Part shown: in pieces, positions 12,721 to 23,829 of the stretch | Layout of the letters: each line of letters begins with the position of its first letter | Numbering within the stretch: the stretch's first letter is position 1 | Assembly: GCA_963556195.1 (NCBI GenBank) | Contig: OY744516.1 | Span: 32,591,593-32,655,592, forward strand | Source: Sepiola atlantica | Lineage: Eukaryota > Mollusca > Cephalopoda > Sepiida > Sepiolidae | DNA: 64,000 nt | Reading direction: 5' to 3' | Notes under the pieces: generated by a model | What the model was told of the DNA's origin: nothing | Database searches by the model: none | Seen by the model: the letters and a program-made list of their open reading frames with translations, nothing else | Made by a program: the position numbers and the translations under genes

Positions 12721-12857
12721 CAGTGGTTTTCAAGCTTTTTGTCTATACCCCCTCCTTTTGTTTTCCATTTATCAAAATTTCACTTCATCCCTGCTTTCAA
12801 AATTATCTAATTTCATTCCAAATAATATTCCTATAATATTGAAAATATTTTTTCTTA
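12721..12857 (+). mobile_element. Possible hAT-like terminal segment
   Basis: The start 'cagtggttttcaagcttttt' resembles hAT terminal inverted repeats (CAGTGGTTCTCAA type). The other terminus is not seen before the mariner begins at 12858, so it may be truncated by that insertion. Family assignment is tentative. Confidence 0.35.
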
Positions 12858-13375
12858 GACGAAGTTTGTCTGAAAAGTAATGGGAAAGTAACAAAAAAAT
12901 ATTTGAAGGTAATCCCACTTTAATCTAATGCACTTTCCCTATCCTTCTTTGTGATGCTTTCACATGCACTACTGGAAAAAAAAATCTGGGATGTCTTTGA
13001 GCTCCGCTATTATGCACCTTTTGATAGCCTTCACACATTCAAAACATATACCATTGATGATCCCTTCAAAATGGGGAAAATAAAAAAAATGGAGCAAGAT
13101 CATGTGGAAACGGAGGTTGTTCCAATACAGTGATTTTCTTTTTATTTGTTGTTCAATGTTTCTCATTCGTTCCTCAGTGCTCATAGCTGAACGACTTGAA
13201 AAAGAGGAAGTGCAAACAAAAGCATGTGAAAGAAATGCAATGGTTTAAGAAAGATAAGATTACAGTTTATATACTCCCAAAATATCATGGTCAATGATAA
13301 CACAATCCGTTTATCGTTCTTTCGCCCATAGTTCATGCAGCACATTCAATCCTGTTACTTTTCAGACAGACCTCG
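12858..13375 (-). mobile_element. Internally deleted mariner (Tc1/mariner) element
   Basis: The termini are inverted repeats. On the left 'gacgaagtttgtctgaaaag' follows TA at 12856-12857. The right end, read in reverse, is cgaggtctgtctgaaaagta, beside TA at 13376-13377. On the reverse strand an ATG near 13184 opens MSTEERMRNIEQ. After an apparent large internal deletion come EGIINGICFECVKAIKRCII and 'ELKDIPDFFFQ', which match the end of mariner transposases. The family's 'PDLAPxDF' segment is recognisable as 'HDLAPFFLF', so the aspartate after P is lost. The element is about 518 bp against 1.3 kb for a full copy. It is dead but shows both ends. Confidence 0.85.
12969..13184 (-). pseudogene. 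Mariner transposase remnant, N- and C-terminal pieces joined
   Basis: This is a 71-codon frame inside the mariner above. Residues 1-17 (MSTEERMRNIEQQIKRK) look like the transposase start. Residues 39-71 match the C-terminal part (FEGIINGICFECVKAIKR). In between, the frame drifts. The better match to the 'LEQPPF..DLAP' block lies one frame over, so there is at least one frameshift. The helix-turn-helix region and the first two catalytic aspartates are absent. Confidence 0.75.
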
Positions 13376-13752
13376 TATATGTACATAGACATTTAGTAAA
13401 TAGCTCTTCAAAGTATGTTGTGTAACTAGAAATCCTTACTGTAATGGAGATTTTGTGTCTGTATCTTTGAAACCAAAACTCTGAATATTATTTAAAAGAG
13501 TCGGTAATTATTTTTATTAGCAAATATATGCGACTGGAGGATGTATATTTTTCCTAGTTTTAAGCTGTATTAAGCTACCGAGAAAATAATAATTTAAAAC
13601 TTATTTTTAACTACAGAAAAACGTTTTACATCGACCGTAGAAAAAGAAAATTGGGATATTAGTGTGAATCTTTTTTGTTGAACACATTTATTTAATCAAA
13701 TTAAATAGTTCTATAAAAGAATTGATGATAACCATAATTCAAAAGTTGCTCT

Positions 13753-13771
13753 CCCCCCCCCCCCCCCCCCG
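13753..13771. repeat. Poly(C) tract
   Basis: An uninterrupted C run of about 18 nt followed by gcgc. Its length may be affected by sequencing or assembly error. Confidence 0.85.
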
Positions 13772-13997
13772 CGCTACAATCTATGGATTTGTAGAAAAGA
13801 GATATTTGGTCAAAAGGTAGATTAATGACAAAGTTCACTCTAACATATTTTATCAACTTTATTTCAAGTCTTTGTTCAACAAACAAAAGAAAGAAGTTAA
13901 GAAATTATTTTACGTCAAATGTTACAATAGGGTTCCGTGTCGCTGTTAGTTGGACGGGGTGTCCTTCATGTCTGCTTAGATTGACATCTTAAGTTTA

Positions 13998-14670
13998 GTT
14001 GCTCAGAAGCAGCAAGCATTTCGACAATTCAACCGCCACAAGTTAACTACAAATAGACAGAAACTTATAGCGTCAAGAAATCATTGAAAGACTGTAATAG
14101 ATGAAGCAAAGAGAAGGTATACAGAGATGACCAGAAAACGCATTGAGTCACAGAAACTAGGTCCTCGCGATTTCTGGAAAATCTTCAATAGTGTGGTGAA
14201 CAATGGACAATCAACAATTGACCCACTATCCAACAACAATGATGTCGTTTGCATGGCAACTGATAAGGCTGAACTATTTGCCCAGTATTTTGCCGTAAAC
14301 TCCACTTTGGACTCCACAAACAGCTCTCACCCAAAGTTCCTATTGCGGACTGAAGCCGCCATACTTGATGACCTGACCATCATCCCATCTCATGTCCGAG
14401 ACACCTCCAAAGCATGTGGGCCTGATCTTATACCAGTAATAGTGATAAAGAAATGCTATGCTGAATTGGCCCCTGTCCTCTCCAAACTCAACAGCAAATG
14501 CGTTGCCGAATCTTGCTTCTCTGATGAACAAACATCTTGCTGCACAGCTCCCAATTTAGAATGACCTCCTAAACTTTCACCCTAATTCTCAGTAGCCCCT
14601 TACGTCTACAGTGCCAACTTGCCTTGTTTGATGTGAACTAAGTTAAAAAAAGAAAGAAGAAAAATGTCCA
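13998..14670 (+). pseudogene. Jockey-like LINE, internally deleted (LINE family J1, copy 1)
   Basis: The frame from 13998 reads VAQKQQAFRQFNRHKLTTNR, has one TGA near 14085, then continues at 14127-14564. This is the linker between endonuclease and RT in jockey-like ORF2 (LGPRDFWKIFNSVVNNGQST; KAELFAQYFAVNSTLD) and the start of RT (KACGPDLIPVIVIKKC; ELAPVLSKL; CVAESCFSDEQ). It then jumps directly to the 3' UTR: 'gccttgtttgatgtgaacta' near 14622 is shared with the 3' end of the second copy at 47998-49174, followed by an A-rich tail. RT motifs from the 'SNYRPIS' block through the catalytic FADD are missing, so about 1.5 kb is deleted. The element cannot encode a functional polymerase. Confidence 0.85.
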
Positions 14671-15222
14671 ACTAATTTAGACACGGGAAAAATGTATAAG
14701 TATTCCAACGAAAGTACATCCCATACAAAGTATTTTCATTGGATCAATCACTCACATTAGCATACATGGAAAGAAAATAGTCCATCAAAATGTAACTGCT
14801 ACATATTACTATCGATTAAATGCTAAATTGTTAGATCATACATTTTTTATGTTCATTTTTTAGGAAGGTGTATGTGTGCTATATAAATGTAATGTAAAAT
14901 GATAGTTATTACAAACAATTCTTTGCTACACTTTAAAATAGTTATTTTTTTAATGGCTGGATTACTATATCAATTGTATTGAACACCAGCTAATAGAAAA
15001 CCTTTTGAAAAACTTAATTGTTCAATGTTTAGAAGGGGGCACAGTTTACTGTGTAGTTGAGCTTGTATTATTAGTTACATATTTATGTTTGGCACAACAT
15101 AAGACCACTGTTATAAGAGATTGTTCAGAGGATTTCCATATTTAATATGTCACGTAGCCAAATGTTTACTTCGAAAGTAGAATTTTCCAAAAGAAATATT
15201 GACTTATTTAATCTTTAATTTA

Positions 15223-15705
15223 TCTATATAAAAAAGAAAGTTTGTTTGGTTAGTTGTTATAGAAATCGATATGTTAAATGTTATAAAATTTAAATTAGTT
15301 TCAATAAAACTAAAAAGAAATTCAGGGAATTTAATTCAAAAGTTCCTCTGAATTAATTTTGGTTCACAATGGACTAAAGGGGAAGGAGGTCTGAGTAAAT
15401 CAGTTAAAAATAAGTGTCTTTTGAAAATAATCACTCACGTTATAAACAACAAAGACAACGTTTTACTTTATTCTATTTTATTTTATTTTTTTCATAACAA
15501 AGCACTGTAACAAGATTAAGCCCAACTTTTTTAGATACACTTTTATAATGTGGTAATTCTTATTCAATCTGAGTGCTTGATTTTTCGGATATGCTTTTTA
15601 CTTTTAAAATAACAAATTTAGAACAATTTATATACTACATGTTTTGTAGTTTCTAATATATAAACACTACTTTCATTTCCTGGCAACGCCGGGGCTGCCT
15701 GCTAG
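15223..15705 (+). mobile_element. Short Helitron-like element
   Basis: It starts 'tctatataaaaaagaaagtt' after A. It ends with the hairpin-forming ctggcaacgccgggg (15680-15694), then a 7-nt spacer and CTAG at 15702-15705, followed by T. A 5' TC, a 3' hairpin shortly upstream of CTRR and an A|T insertion site are the diagnostic Helitron signs. The same 3' end could instead belong to the longer unit beginning at 12112, with TEs nested inside. The 483-bp version is simpler. Confidence 0.6.
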
Positions 15706-17462
15706 TTAAAATATAAATTTGGTTTGATCAAGATTTGCAAAAATCAGTCTTGCCAGAAAACATTTGAGAAAATAACTTTTATTACTATACATGCATAAGT
15801 TTGAAAAACAGAAGTAAATAGTAAATCCGTATCTGTATTTGTTTATTGCCTTTTATTTGCTAGTAGAATTATTAGAGGATTCTTTGTAACTTAATCTTTG
15901 ACAGAAATCAGAAGAATTTCAAATTAATAAGTTGTCTGTTGCAGAAGTAATAACTTCATAAAGAAAGATGTTAGAACATACCGTTTGTAGATGTCTATTT
16001 TAAAAGTTAAAAACTTTAATGTATGCAAAAAACTGTCAGTGTTTTTGTTTTCTGACTTATTTAAGTCTATTTAATCCAGACAGCTGAACATTAAAAAAAA
16101 TATCTGGTAAAAGATTTTATGTCAAAAAAGTCATTTGATTCCACTATCTGCAACATGGACATTTTTCAACAATGGTTTTTTTTTCTCTCCTTTTTTTTCA
16201 CAAAAATAAACAAACAAAAAAGTCATTGGAAAAGTGCCAATTATATTTTTATACCAATATTTTGATTTATTGATTTTAAACTCAGTTATTTGTCTGAACC
16301 ACCACCTTTCTCTATGGTTGTTGCACGTGTCTGTATGTACTTTTTTCTTTTCGGAATAAATAAATTGACTCAGGTCTGAGAACATTGAGATGTATAACTT
16401 TTTATTTGCATACTAGCTGATTTTGCTGGCTCACTATCGCTTTGCAAAGTTCGTTACTTGAAATACTTGAAACATTAATTTAAAATAATATACATTTCAT
16501 TTGTAACTTTGTTGTAAACACGAAGCAAAATATTTCTAATTTATTCATATAGATAGATGAACATTAACATTTTGGTAATTTTGATACAAATTTATTTATC
16601 TTTTAAATGTTACCATAAAGACAGTAAAAGAAAGAAGAAATCAATTTGGTTTTTCACTTACAATTTAGAAACAGATCGCAACTTGTTGAAAATCATGTTC
16701 CTCTCAAGAAAGGGGCATTTGAATACAAATGCTAAATATTTGTCCAGGAAATCAAACAATATAGCGAAACAGAACTATTTGTTATATTAAAATCAAAACA
16801 ATTATTGAATTAAAAAGAAAAACAAACAAATAATAGTTTATTAATAAATTGTCATTTTTCAAAATCCATATGAAAATTAGTTAACCTTGCGACTGATCGC
16901 ATATACATAAGCAGTATATAAAAAAGATGGTGCGTCTATTGTGTAAAGTTGAATCAATTTGAAATAGGGTGTTTTGTACGAGAAATGGGCCCAACTTTCA
17001 CATTTAATCATTTATGTGTGATGTTAATTTATTTCATTACCTTGGCTGTTTTACTTGCTGTTCAAAAGCTGACCAGTTTTGCTGTCATAAATTGTTTTTT
17101 GGGCAGATGCTCCTTTTCAAAAACATTAGGGCTTCATTTTTAGTTAGACTTTAGCAATAAAACCTGTTCTCATCTTTTATACTTCTGCTTTGGATTTCTT
17201 AGATTTCACAAACACAAACACAGATTTGAATTAAGTTTTCTTTCCACCATCTTTAGTTTTGCCGAAAGCAGCTCAACAGTTATATTTGCTTTGAATTAAA
17301 ACGAGCTTAAAATACAGGATTTGGCCAATATGACTAAGGGATTATAATAATAAAAAATAGATTTTAATGAGTAGACAATTTATTGATGGAAACAATAAAA
17401 ATGATAAAATTTAAGTATCACATAGTGGTGGTGGTGGTGGTAATAATTATAAAAATTATTAT
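15706..17462. other. AT-rich sequence without recognised genes
   Basis: I see no repeats with clear ends and no credible ORF. The short frames at 16131-16385, 16557-16790 and 16949-17143 are low-complexity and have no recognisable domain. A (GTG)n run lies at 17425-17441. Confidence 0.5.
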
Positions 17463-18003
17463 TTACTTAGTGGGAGTTCTCACATGAGTTATTACCAGTG
17501 ATCTTTTTTTTTTGTGCATCAGTATTTTGAGCAGTCTTATAAATCGTCTGTGTAGTTGCTTCTTTTCTAATTTTGCTTTACTCGCCATTTTGTTTCCCAT
17601 TTCACTGCTTTTTATATTGTTCACCTTACCGGCAGCAGTAATCAGCTTTTCTTTATTTTGTGTTATATATTTTACTTGTCCTTTTATTGCATCATCCACA
17701 CATTCATCAATACTTACCAGTTCTCTTCCTTCTTCTTTCCTTTTTACATAGAGTCGGTCAGTACCACCATTCAGGTGCAATGCATTCTTCATGGTCATTA
17801 TTTTCTTAGTTCTGGTACCTAAGTTCTTCTTTTGTCCCGTTTATGAAGTGTCCAGAATATCTTACTAGGAATACTAAGTATTTTTCTTTTTTATTAGGTT
17901 TCTACTATATAATTTAGTTTCAAGGAGCTTTCTTATTCTTCTCAGGTATTCTGTTCTAATCATCTTTTTCATCTCTGTTAGTTTTATGGTATCCGTTTCC
18001 AGA
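17463..18003 (-). pseudogene. LINE ORF2 C-terminal remnant, reverse strand (family L2-type, unnamed)
   Basis: Read on the reverse strand from about 18003: TIKLTEMKKMIRTEYLRRI, RKLLETKLYSRN, then one frameshift, LVRYSGHFINGTKEELRY, a second frameshift, then the 111-codon frame 17463-17798 beginning MTMKNALHLNGGTDRLYVKR and containing 'LVSIDECVDDAIKG'. I recall this series (EYxRRxRKxLxTKL, VRYSxxFxxxTKEEL, MTMxxALHxxxDxDRLYxxR, GLISIEDCV) as the conserved part downstream of RT in a LINE group common in molluscs and cnidarians. The C-terminal Cys/His motif is missing or unreadable. It is decayed by at least two frameshifts. Confidence 0.8.
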
Positions 18004-19554
18004 ACTCACAGATTACTACTACTACTACTACAATGATACACACATACGGTCCAAAAATGAAATGTAGAAATGAATTGCTTGTTATTCAATTAGAATATAA
18101 AATGAAAAATTTGAATGAATGGTCATTAAATTTTTTATTGATATGGATGTTACCTTTCTTATGTTAGATGGCTGCAGTGAATGCTATGAATGGTACTGAC
18201 ATGTGGTCACCACTGACATGAACACTGTGAACATAATTGTCATCGCTGACATCAGTCTCAATCAATATTATATTCATCATCGTTTAAGCCTCTTTTGTCA
18301 GACTGTCTCGTGAACACACAGTAAAATGAAGATACATTTTAAAAGAGTATTAAATGCTAAAATGTTCGGGGGGGGGGCGGATTTCAACTTGAACTTTTAA
18401 AAAACTCAAACATTGAGTTTAATAATTGGTTCTATCGAAGTATACTGCATGTTAGTCTCTCTTCTAATTAAATTTGTTGAAAACTCAGTAGTATTAGTGA
18501 TAGTATCTTTAATATTACAAAGTTGTCAGTATTTTCAGTTTTATTTGTTTTGTTTTTAGTTGTCTTTGTATATAATTGATAACATTTTACTGATGAAACG
18601 AATTAGTCATAAGAGATTCATAACTTTTTAAAAATACAAAAAAGTATCATAAACAAGATGCATCTAAAAAGGACAAAAATCAAATTTAATAAGTGATTTT
18701 ATTATTTATTGTAAATACATAAAATTAGGCACGACCATTAAAGTGCAGGGGGGGGGGCTCTGTTGGTTTTTCACTGACTATCTTATTCTTAACTAGACTC
18801 ATTCTTCATGCATACTGACAATACCACCCAGCATGTTTAATTTGTGAACATTCGGAATTCGCAGGTCAATTTAAAGAATTCGAACTGTCGTTTGATATCA
18901 ATTCCTTTGTGACGGAACGAAAAATGATTTATACATTAATGATCAAGCTATACCGTATTAATTAAATTTAACTTTCTGAATATAGATATTCATGAAAAAT
19001 TTACTTTATTAAAAAAATAATAGCTTACAAATGCTAAACAAAAATTCTAGTAAAATGCTGGGTAGTTACAATGCCTAACTTGTATCGTGTGATATAACTT
19101 TAGTAAAGGTGCTTTTTGGTTGCACTAAGATTTCTAATAAAGTAATGGGTTAATTATATTCTGTGACGGTTAATTAATAAATACTGACAATCTCATTAAG
19201 ATTGATTGCTTTCCTAAATTTTTATGAATTTTTAAGTAAAGGGAGGGGTTGAAATGTTTTGACATTTTGCAGATCGGCCATTCATTTTGCCCATAGTATG
19301 ACTGTTCGACAGATATCGTTTGCTACTTTATAGCATGACGTCATTTTCTAGTGCACCGGCCTGATTACTGGTGATACCAGATCAGGCTGCCCTGTGGCTC
19401 CCTGAGACGAAATTCACCTACATTGACGTTTTTTTTTTGTTTTTTTTTTGTTTTTTTGTTTGTAAAACTTAATTATGTTCTACAAAACCAAAAACAAAAA
19501 CAACAGCCCCTCTCCCTTTCTCCCTCCCCTTTTTTATTTTTATTTTTCCTACCC
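18004..19554. other. AT-rich spacer with G-runs
   Basis: No gene recognised. G homopolymers lie near 18368 and 18748, and there is a T-rich run at 19430-19460. Around 19345-19415 a GC-richer patch (accggcctgattactggtga...) shares 'accggcctgatta' with 19957-19970 on the far side of the SINE cluster. Confidence 0.45.
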
Positions 19555-19830
19555 TACTCCCGGTCCTGGATATGACCTTAAACTACATCCGATGGTGAGA
19601 TCCGGCTTACGGACTTTGGGGACTGTGGAGCCTCCTCTTAATTACCATTGCTCCCAGGTCCACCCTGACCCGGAGTGGTAGTACCTGTTAGGGTCCCAAC
19701 TATGGGTTAAATAGAAACAGATATTAAAAGGGGAAAGAAACAAAAAAGAGAAGAAAACAAGACCAGATTCGGCATTAAATAACCCAAAAAGGGTTGATAT
19801 GCCATAAAACAAAACTACCAAACCAAAAAC
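19555..19830 (+). mobile_element. SINE-like element with 'gggttgatatgcc' tail
   Basis: A GC-rich front part (19560-19715, ending 'ccaactatgggttaaat') is followed by A-rich sequence. It closes with the tail 'ggcattaaataacccaaaaa' then 'gggttgatatgcc' at 19770-19830. The 'ctatgggt' block and this tail occur in the same order at 36836-37085, which supports a common SINE. The tRNA-like head is not clear here. Confidence 0.6.
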
Positions 19831-19887
19831 CCTGATTAAACATTTGAAGATATAAAGAACTTGAAGCATAAAAACTTTCACTATAAT

Positions 19888-19954
19888 GACCAGATTCGGC
19901 ATTAAATAACCCAAAAAGGGTTGATATGCCATAAAACAAAACTACCAAACCAAA
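19888..19954 (+). repeat. Second copy of the SINE tail, direct duplication
   Basis: The 66 bp from 'gaccagattcggcattaaat' to 'ctaccaaacc' repeat 19761-19827 almost exactly, 127 bp further on. This suggests a recent local duplication rather than two independent insertions. Confidence 0.8.
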
Positions 19955-20224
19955 CTACCGGCCTGATTATTACAACGGCCAAGACAGAACCCTCTTAAAA
20001 CTTCAAATAATTTAATGAAATTTAAACCATATGTATAAGACATTAATTCAGAGAGTTTTCCAACATTTCAGCTTCTTCTTACTATATTAGGAGACGAAAC
20101 GGGAGGAAGTAGACACGAAAATTATCCTGAAATCATATCGTCCAAAAATACATTTTGTATTCTTATGAATTAGTATCCTAACTTAAAAAATCCTTTTATA
20201 TTTGTTAAATTGAATTAATTCACT

Positions 20225-20425
20225 CTTTTCAATGGAGGTGGTGCAGTGAGGTACAATGCCAACTATGGGCTCAGTATGCCATGTGTGAGTCATGGAAATT
20301 TTATCATCGTCACTAATACCCTCGAGAAAGGTATGAATCAATTTCACCTTTCCTCAACTATGGGGAAAGTGTCGTGTAGACTAAACTCTCAAACTTTGAT
20401 AGGGCAACTAACATAGGAAAAGGAA
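20225..20425 (+). mobile_element. SINE-like element, degraded
   Basis: It contains cactaatacc, 'gagaaaggtatgaatcaatt' and 'ctcaactatgggg' in the same order as the central part of the SINE at 36836-37085. The front (gtggtgcagtgaggtacaat) may be a tRNA-like A-box region. The 3' tail is absent. Confidence 0.55.
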
Positions 20426-20892
20426 AATTCTGAAATAACACCATGGCAGATGATCAAGGTTTATTTTGACAACCAAGGCATAGAAAAGAGTGGTATCCTA
20501 TCAGTAATTTACCACTGAACAGAACATAATGACAGTTCAGCAGATCCAGTGAATTCATTCCTTAGTTTTTTGGCTTGGAGAAAAGTGTTGTATCTATTCT
20601 GATACCACACTTCATCTTTTCTGTCATCATTTAGTGAAGGAGAAATCCATCTAGACTGAATTAATTTCAATTTTTGTCCCAATCCAGAGTTCCCCTTTTG
20701 GGGGAGCTGGATTTTCCCCACATTAAAAACCGACCTTGTAGGGAGGCAAGTATATAGGGACCCAGTAAAAGCTAAAACTGAACGAAGAAAATATAAATTT
20801 GTAGATCTAAGAAATTGAATATTTGTTATTTTCATTACAAATAGAAACAATTAAAAATTAACCAATTCTAATGAAGAAAATTCTAAGAATTA

Positions 20893-20935
20893 GATTCAGA
20901 TTATCATGAGAATGATTCTCATGATAATCTGAATC
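20893..20935. repeat. Perfect 43-nt palindrome
   Basis: The 21-nt arms starting 'gattcagattatcatgagaa' are exactly complementary around a single central G. A perfect cruciform-capable palindrome without a loop is rare in a random AT-rich context. There is no ORF or TE end beside it that explains it. Confidence 0.95.
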
Positions 20936-22060
20936 AATATTATTACTAATTTTTAGAACCACTTAATAAACACTTAATTACTCAATGTAGCTATACTTAG
21001 AAAAAGAAATACATGAACTATAGAAAAAGATATACTGAAGTGATGAGATGCGTTTATTTACTAAAAGAATATTTAATTTAAATGCAAAAAGTTTAAACAT
21101 TCCTTAGATGTCCAACATCATCCAAAGCTCAATTATTTTCCAAATTGTTTTCCTTCAAGTTCTATTTGAAAAACCAATCAGTAAGATCTTGAGATGAATG
21201 GGCATTAATTAAGACAGAATTGTCCTATTTGTTATTGCTGCTACTGCTGCACTGTGTCTTGAGTTAGGACGTTTTTCTTAATGGCTTACACGTGTAGACC
21301 ATTTGACCCCCACCCCCACGTTTTAGAATGGTGTCGTGAAGAAAGGCTACTGACACAGCCCATCTCCTGCAGCTCTCACAAAAAAGTATGCATACTTCTT
21401 TTCATCTTAAATTGTCATCACAGCATGGAAGAATGTAAACCTGTTTTGCTTGAGAATGTCTATACTGTTAAAGAAATCAGAAGAAAATCAAAGAGCGGAT
21501 TTTCTGACATGATGTCTTTAAAATAGGAACGGAGTACTTTTTTTTTGTGTTCGTTTTGTCCATCAAGGACAATGCTGAAATTTAATCAATTCTTTATTTA
21601 TTTTGTTTTCTTTCATTTTGTTCTCCTTTGACTTTTCTATCCTTTTTTACAAGTCCTGTCCCACCCAAAGAAGAAATAGATGAAGAATTGCAGAACGAAT
21701 AGTTACATTCATTTACAAAAAAAAAACAAAAAAAAAACTTTTGTTCTGGTTTAAAAAATCACTGTATTAATTCTCTATAGTTTATCGGCAGTTTATAAGT
21801 TTCACCAAACTTGTCTCGTTGGGATTATTTACATATCTTTTGATAAGACAGTCAAAAATTAAAATAAACCCATAAAGGTTTCATATACATTTTATTAAAA
21901 AAATTAGAAAAAGGAAAATGGCTGACGTAAAGTTGTTGAAGATTCATTAAATATTTCTCACCATTGTTGAAATAAACACCTTTTATTTTAGTTAAAAAGA
22001 TTCAGTGATGTTTTTCTCGGTTGAATATCAAAAGTTCATACATACAAAATTAATTATGAA

Positions 22061-22092
<32 letters not shown>

Positions 22093-22492
22093 GGAAGTTT
22101 CTCAACCATTAAAACTATAAAAAAATAAAATAAATAAAATAAAAAAAACAACTTATAGTCCCAAGTCTTCCAGTGGAAAATCACTCATATAAGTCAATTT
22201 ATTTTTTACAGTTATTATATTAGTTAGTTTCTAACACTATTTTAAGGGATCATCAGTTGTTTACCATGAAAAACTGTTTCGGGAATTTAAAAACAAGACA
22301 GTATTTAATTTCATGGCTTCCCAGCAGAGTTGATCAGACCCCACTTCCCTTAAAAGACAAAAACATAAACGTTCCTTATACTAAATCTACGTTTTGTTCC
22401 ATATAAATGTTTTGCTAACTTATATTAGTTATTTAAGACACAAAAAAAAAAAAATTCTTTACCTGTGCTGTTCGTCTGTCTAATAAAATTTA

Positions 22493-22550
<58 letters not shown>

Positions 22551-23054
22551 GTTTAGTCAGCATTCTTTAATTTAAGCAAACATTGTTAAACATAACAGAA
22601 TTCTACAGCTTGATTATACCTTTTTTATTTTTTTTATTTTTCTAATAATCTTTTTTGTGTCAAAATCAACAAAATTAATGAATGTTTCATAGATATCACT
22701 AGCACTTTGGATTCTTCATTGAATCATTTTCAGATGATATAAACAAATGAACAAAAAACTAGAGAAATGAAGAGATTTCAAAAATCAGTTGAGTATTCCG
22801 TATGTGAAGTCGTTAAACGTCAAAACAACAAACTGGTGTAGTCTCAGAAGAACGTTTACAATTTAAATTTATTGTAGGTTGCTAGGTTTTAATAAAGATA
22901 GCTTCAAGTATTTGGTGTTAACTAAAATTTGTCTTACATCAGAGGGGGAGGCAGTTATTTTTTTAAATGCTTGGAAATTGAACTAGAGCTTACCATGTGC
23001 ATGGTGAGTCTACGGGAAAGGGTAGTGATAGTAAAACCAATGTAGCAATTAGCT
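20936..23054. other. AT-rich spacer with (TA)n tracts
   Basis: It contains (TA)n at 22060-22087 and a longer (TA)n of about 55 bp at 22494-22548. No credible ORF or TE end was recognised in the rest. Confidence 0.6.
22494..22548. repeat. (TA)n microsatellite
   Basis: About 27 pure TA units. Confidence 0.97.
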
Positions 23055-23073
23055 TTATTATTATTACTATTAC

Positions 23074-23106
<33 letters not shown>
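23055..23106. repeat. (ATT)n microsatellite
   Basis: Roughly 17 ATT units, with two ACT interruptions at the left. Confidence 0.95.
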
Positions 23107-23107
<1 letters not shown>

Positions 23108-23129
23108 GGAGTTACATTCTCCCAAAGGG

Positions 23130-23659
23130 AATTTGAACTTATCGATAACATTGGTTCTTTCTAATGTTTCTTAAGACCATTTTTATCACTTCCTCCCATG
23201 TTTTCCTTGACCTTCCCCTGTGAAATGAACCTACTACCTTAACTGTTCCATATCTACTGATCCAAGAACTCCCATCTATTTTTTCAATGTGGCCATACCA
23301 TCGAAGTCTCTTGTTCTGTGCACATCTCCCTATACTATCCAGATTTAATCTCCCATGAGGTCATGTCTTTAAAACTCACATTACACATCCATCGTATCAT
23401 TCTCTTCAAACAATGCATGTTCTCAACCTTCACTGGCCAGATTTCACTTTAATACATCATCACACTGTGTACACATGCCCGATAGACTCTTCCCTTGATC
23501 AACAGCTGTAACACTGCGGGTTAGTAAAGACAGAAGTTCCTTCAACTTACTCTATTCACTCCTAACTCTTGCAATCACACTAGCACCTGCTCCACCCTGT
23601 GCTCAAATGGTATAACCAAGGTAACAAAACTTCCCAAAGTATCTGGTTAATAATATAAT
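23130..23659 (-). pseudogene. LINE RT C-terminal remnant, reverse strand
   Basis: Read on the reverse strand from 23659: GKFCYLGYTI, a stop, then AQGGAGASVIARVRSE, KELLSLLTRSVTAV, and further on RLRWYGHIEKIDGSSWISRY and 'GRSRKTWEEVIKMVL' near the 23150 end. 'KFCYLGDxI...GGAxAxVxARxRxxW', 'LRWxGHxEx' and 'GRPRKTWxEVV' are conserved in a LINE group widespread in invertebrates. The copy has several stops and frameshifts. Its upstream edge (IILLTRYFGKFCYLG) is the same coding segment as the unit of the satellite at 26056-28023. It abuts the LTR element that starts at 23660. Confidence 0.82.
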
Positions 23660-23732
23660 TGACTATTCATTATGCCTAATTAGCATAAGGGTAGAAAACT
23701 GTATTTATATAATTCTCTCTCTAAGAACAAGA
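23660..23732 (+). repeat. Candidate 5' LTR of the Ty3/gypsy-like element (short)
   Basis: It starts 'tgactattcattatgcctaa' and runs to 'taagaacaagatta'. The same start and end recur at 25980-26058. The sequence just before it (...ctggttaataatataat) is a piece of the 84-bp satellite unit. 'tggcgccgcc' at 23758 could be a primer-binding site, which would extend the LTR to about 23757. No terminal CA agrees between the two copies, so the exact boundary is open. Confidence 0.55.
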
Positions 23733-23829
23733 TTAGACATAACTTGACTTCATGACAATGGCGCCGCCGATAGGATTTTAATTGACTTTAATTGACCTGA
23801 CTTTCGAAAGAATAAGTCAGATCATAAGA

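Noticed and set aside
16400..16440. Another Helitron 3' end (ctagctgattttgctggctc, reverse)
   Set aside because: CTAGT is present, but the required stem-loop is not convincing.
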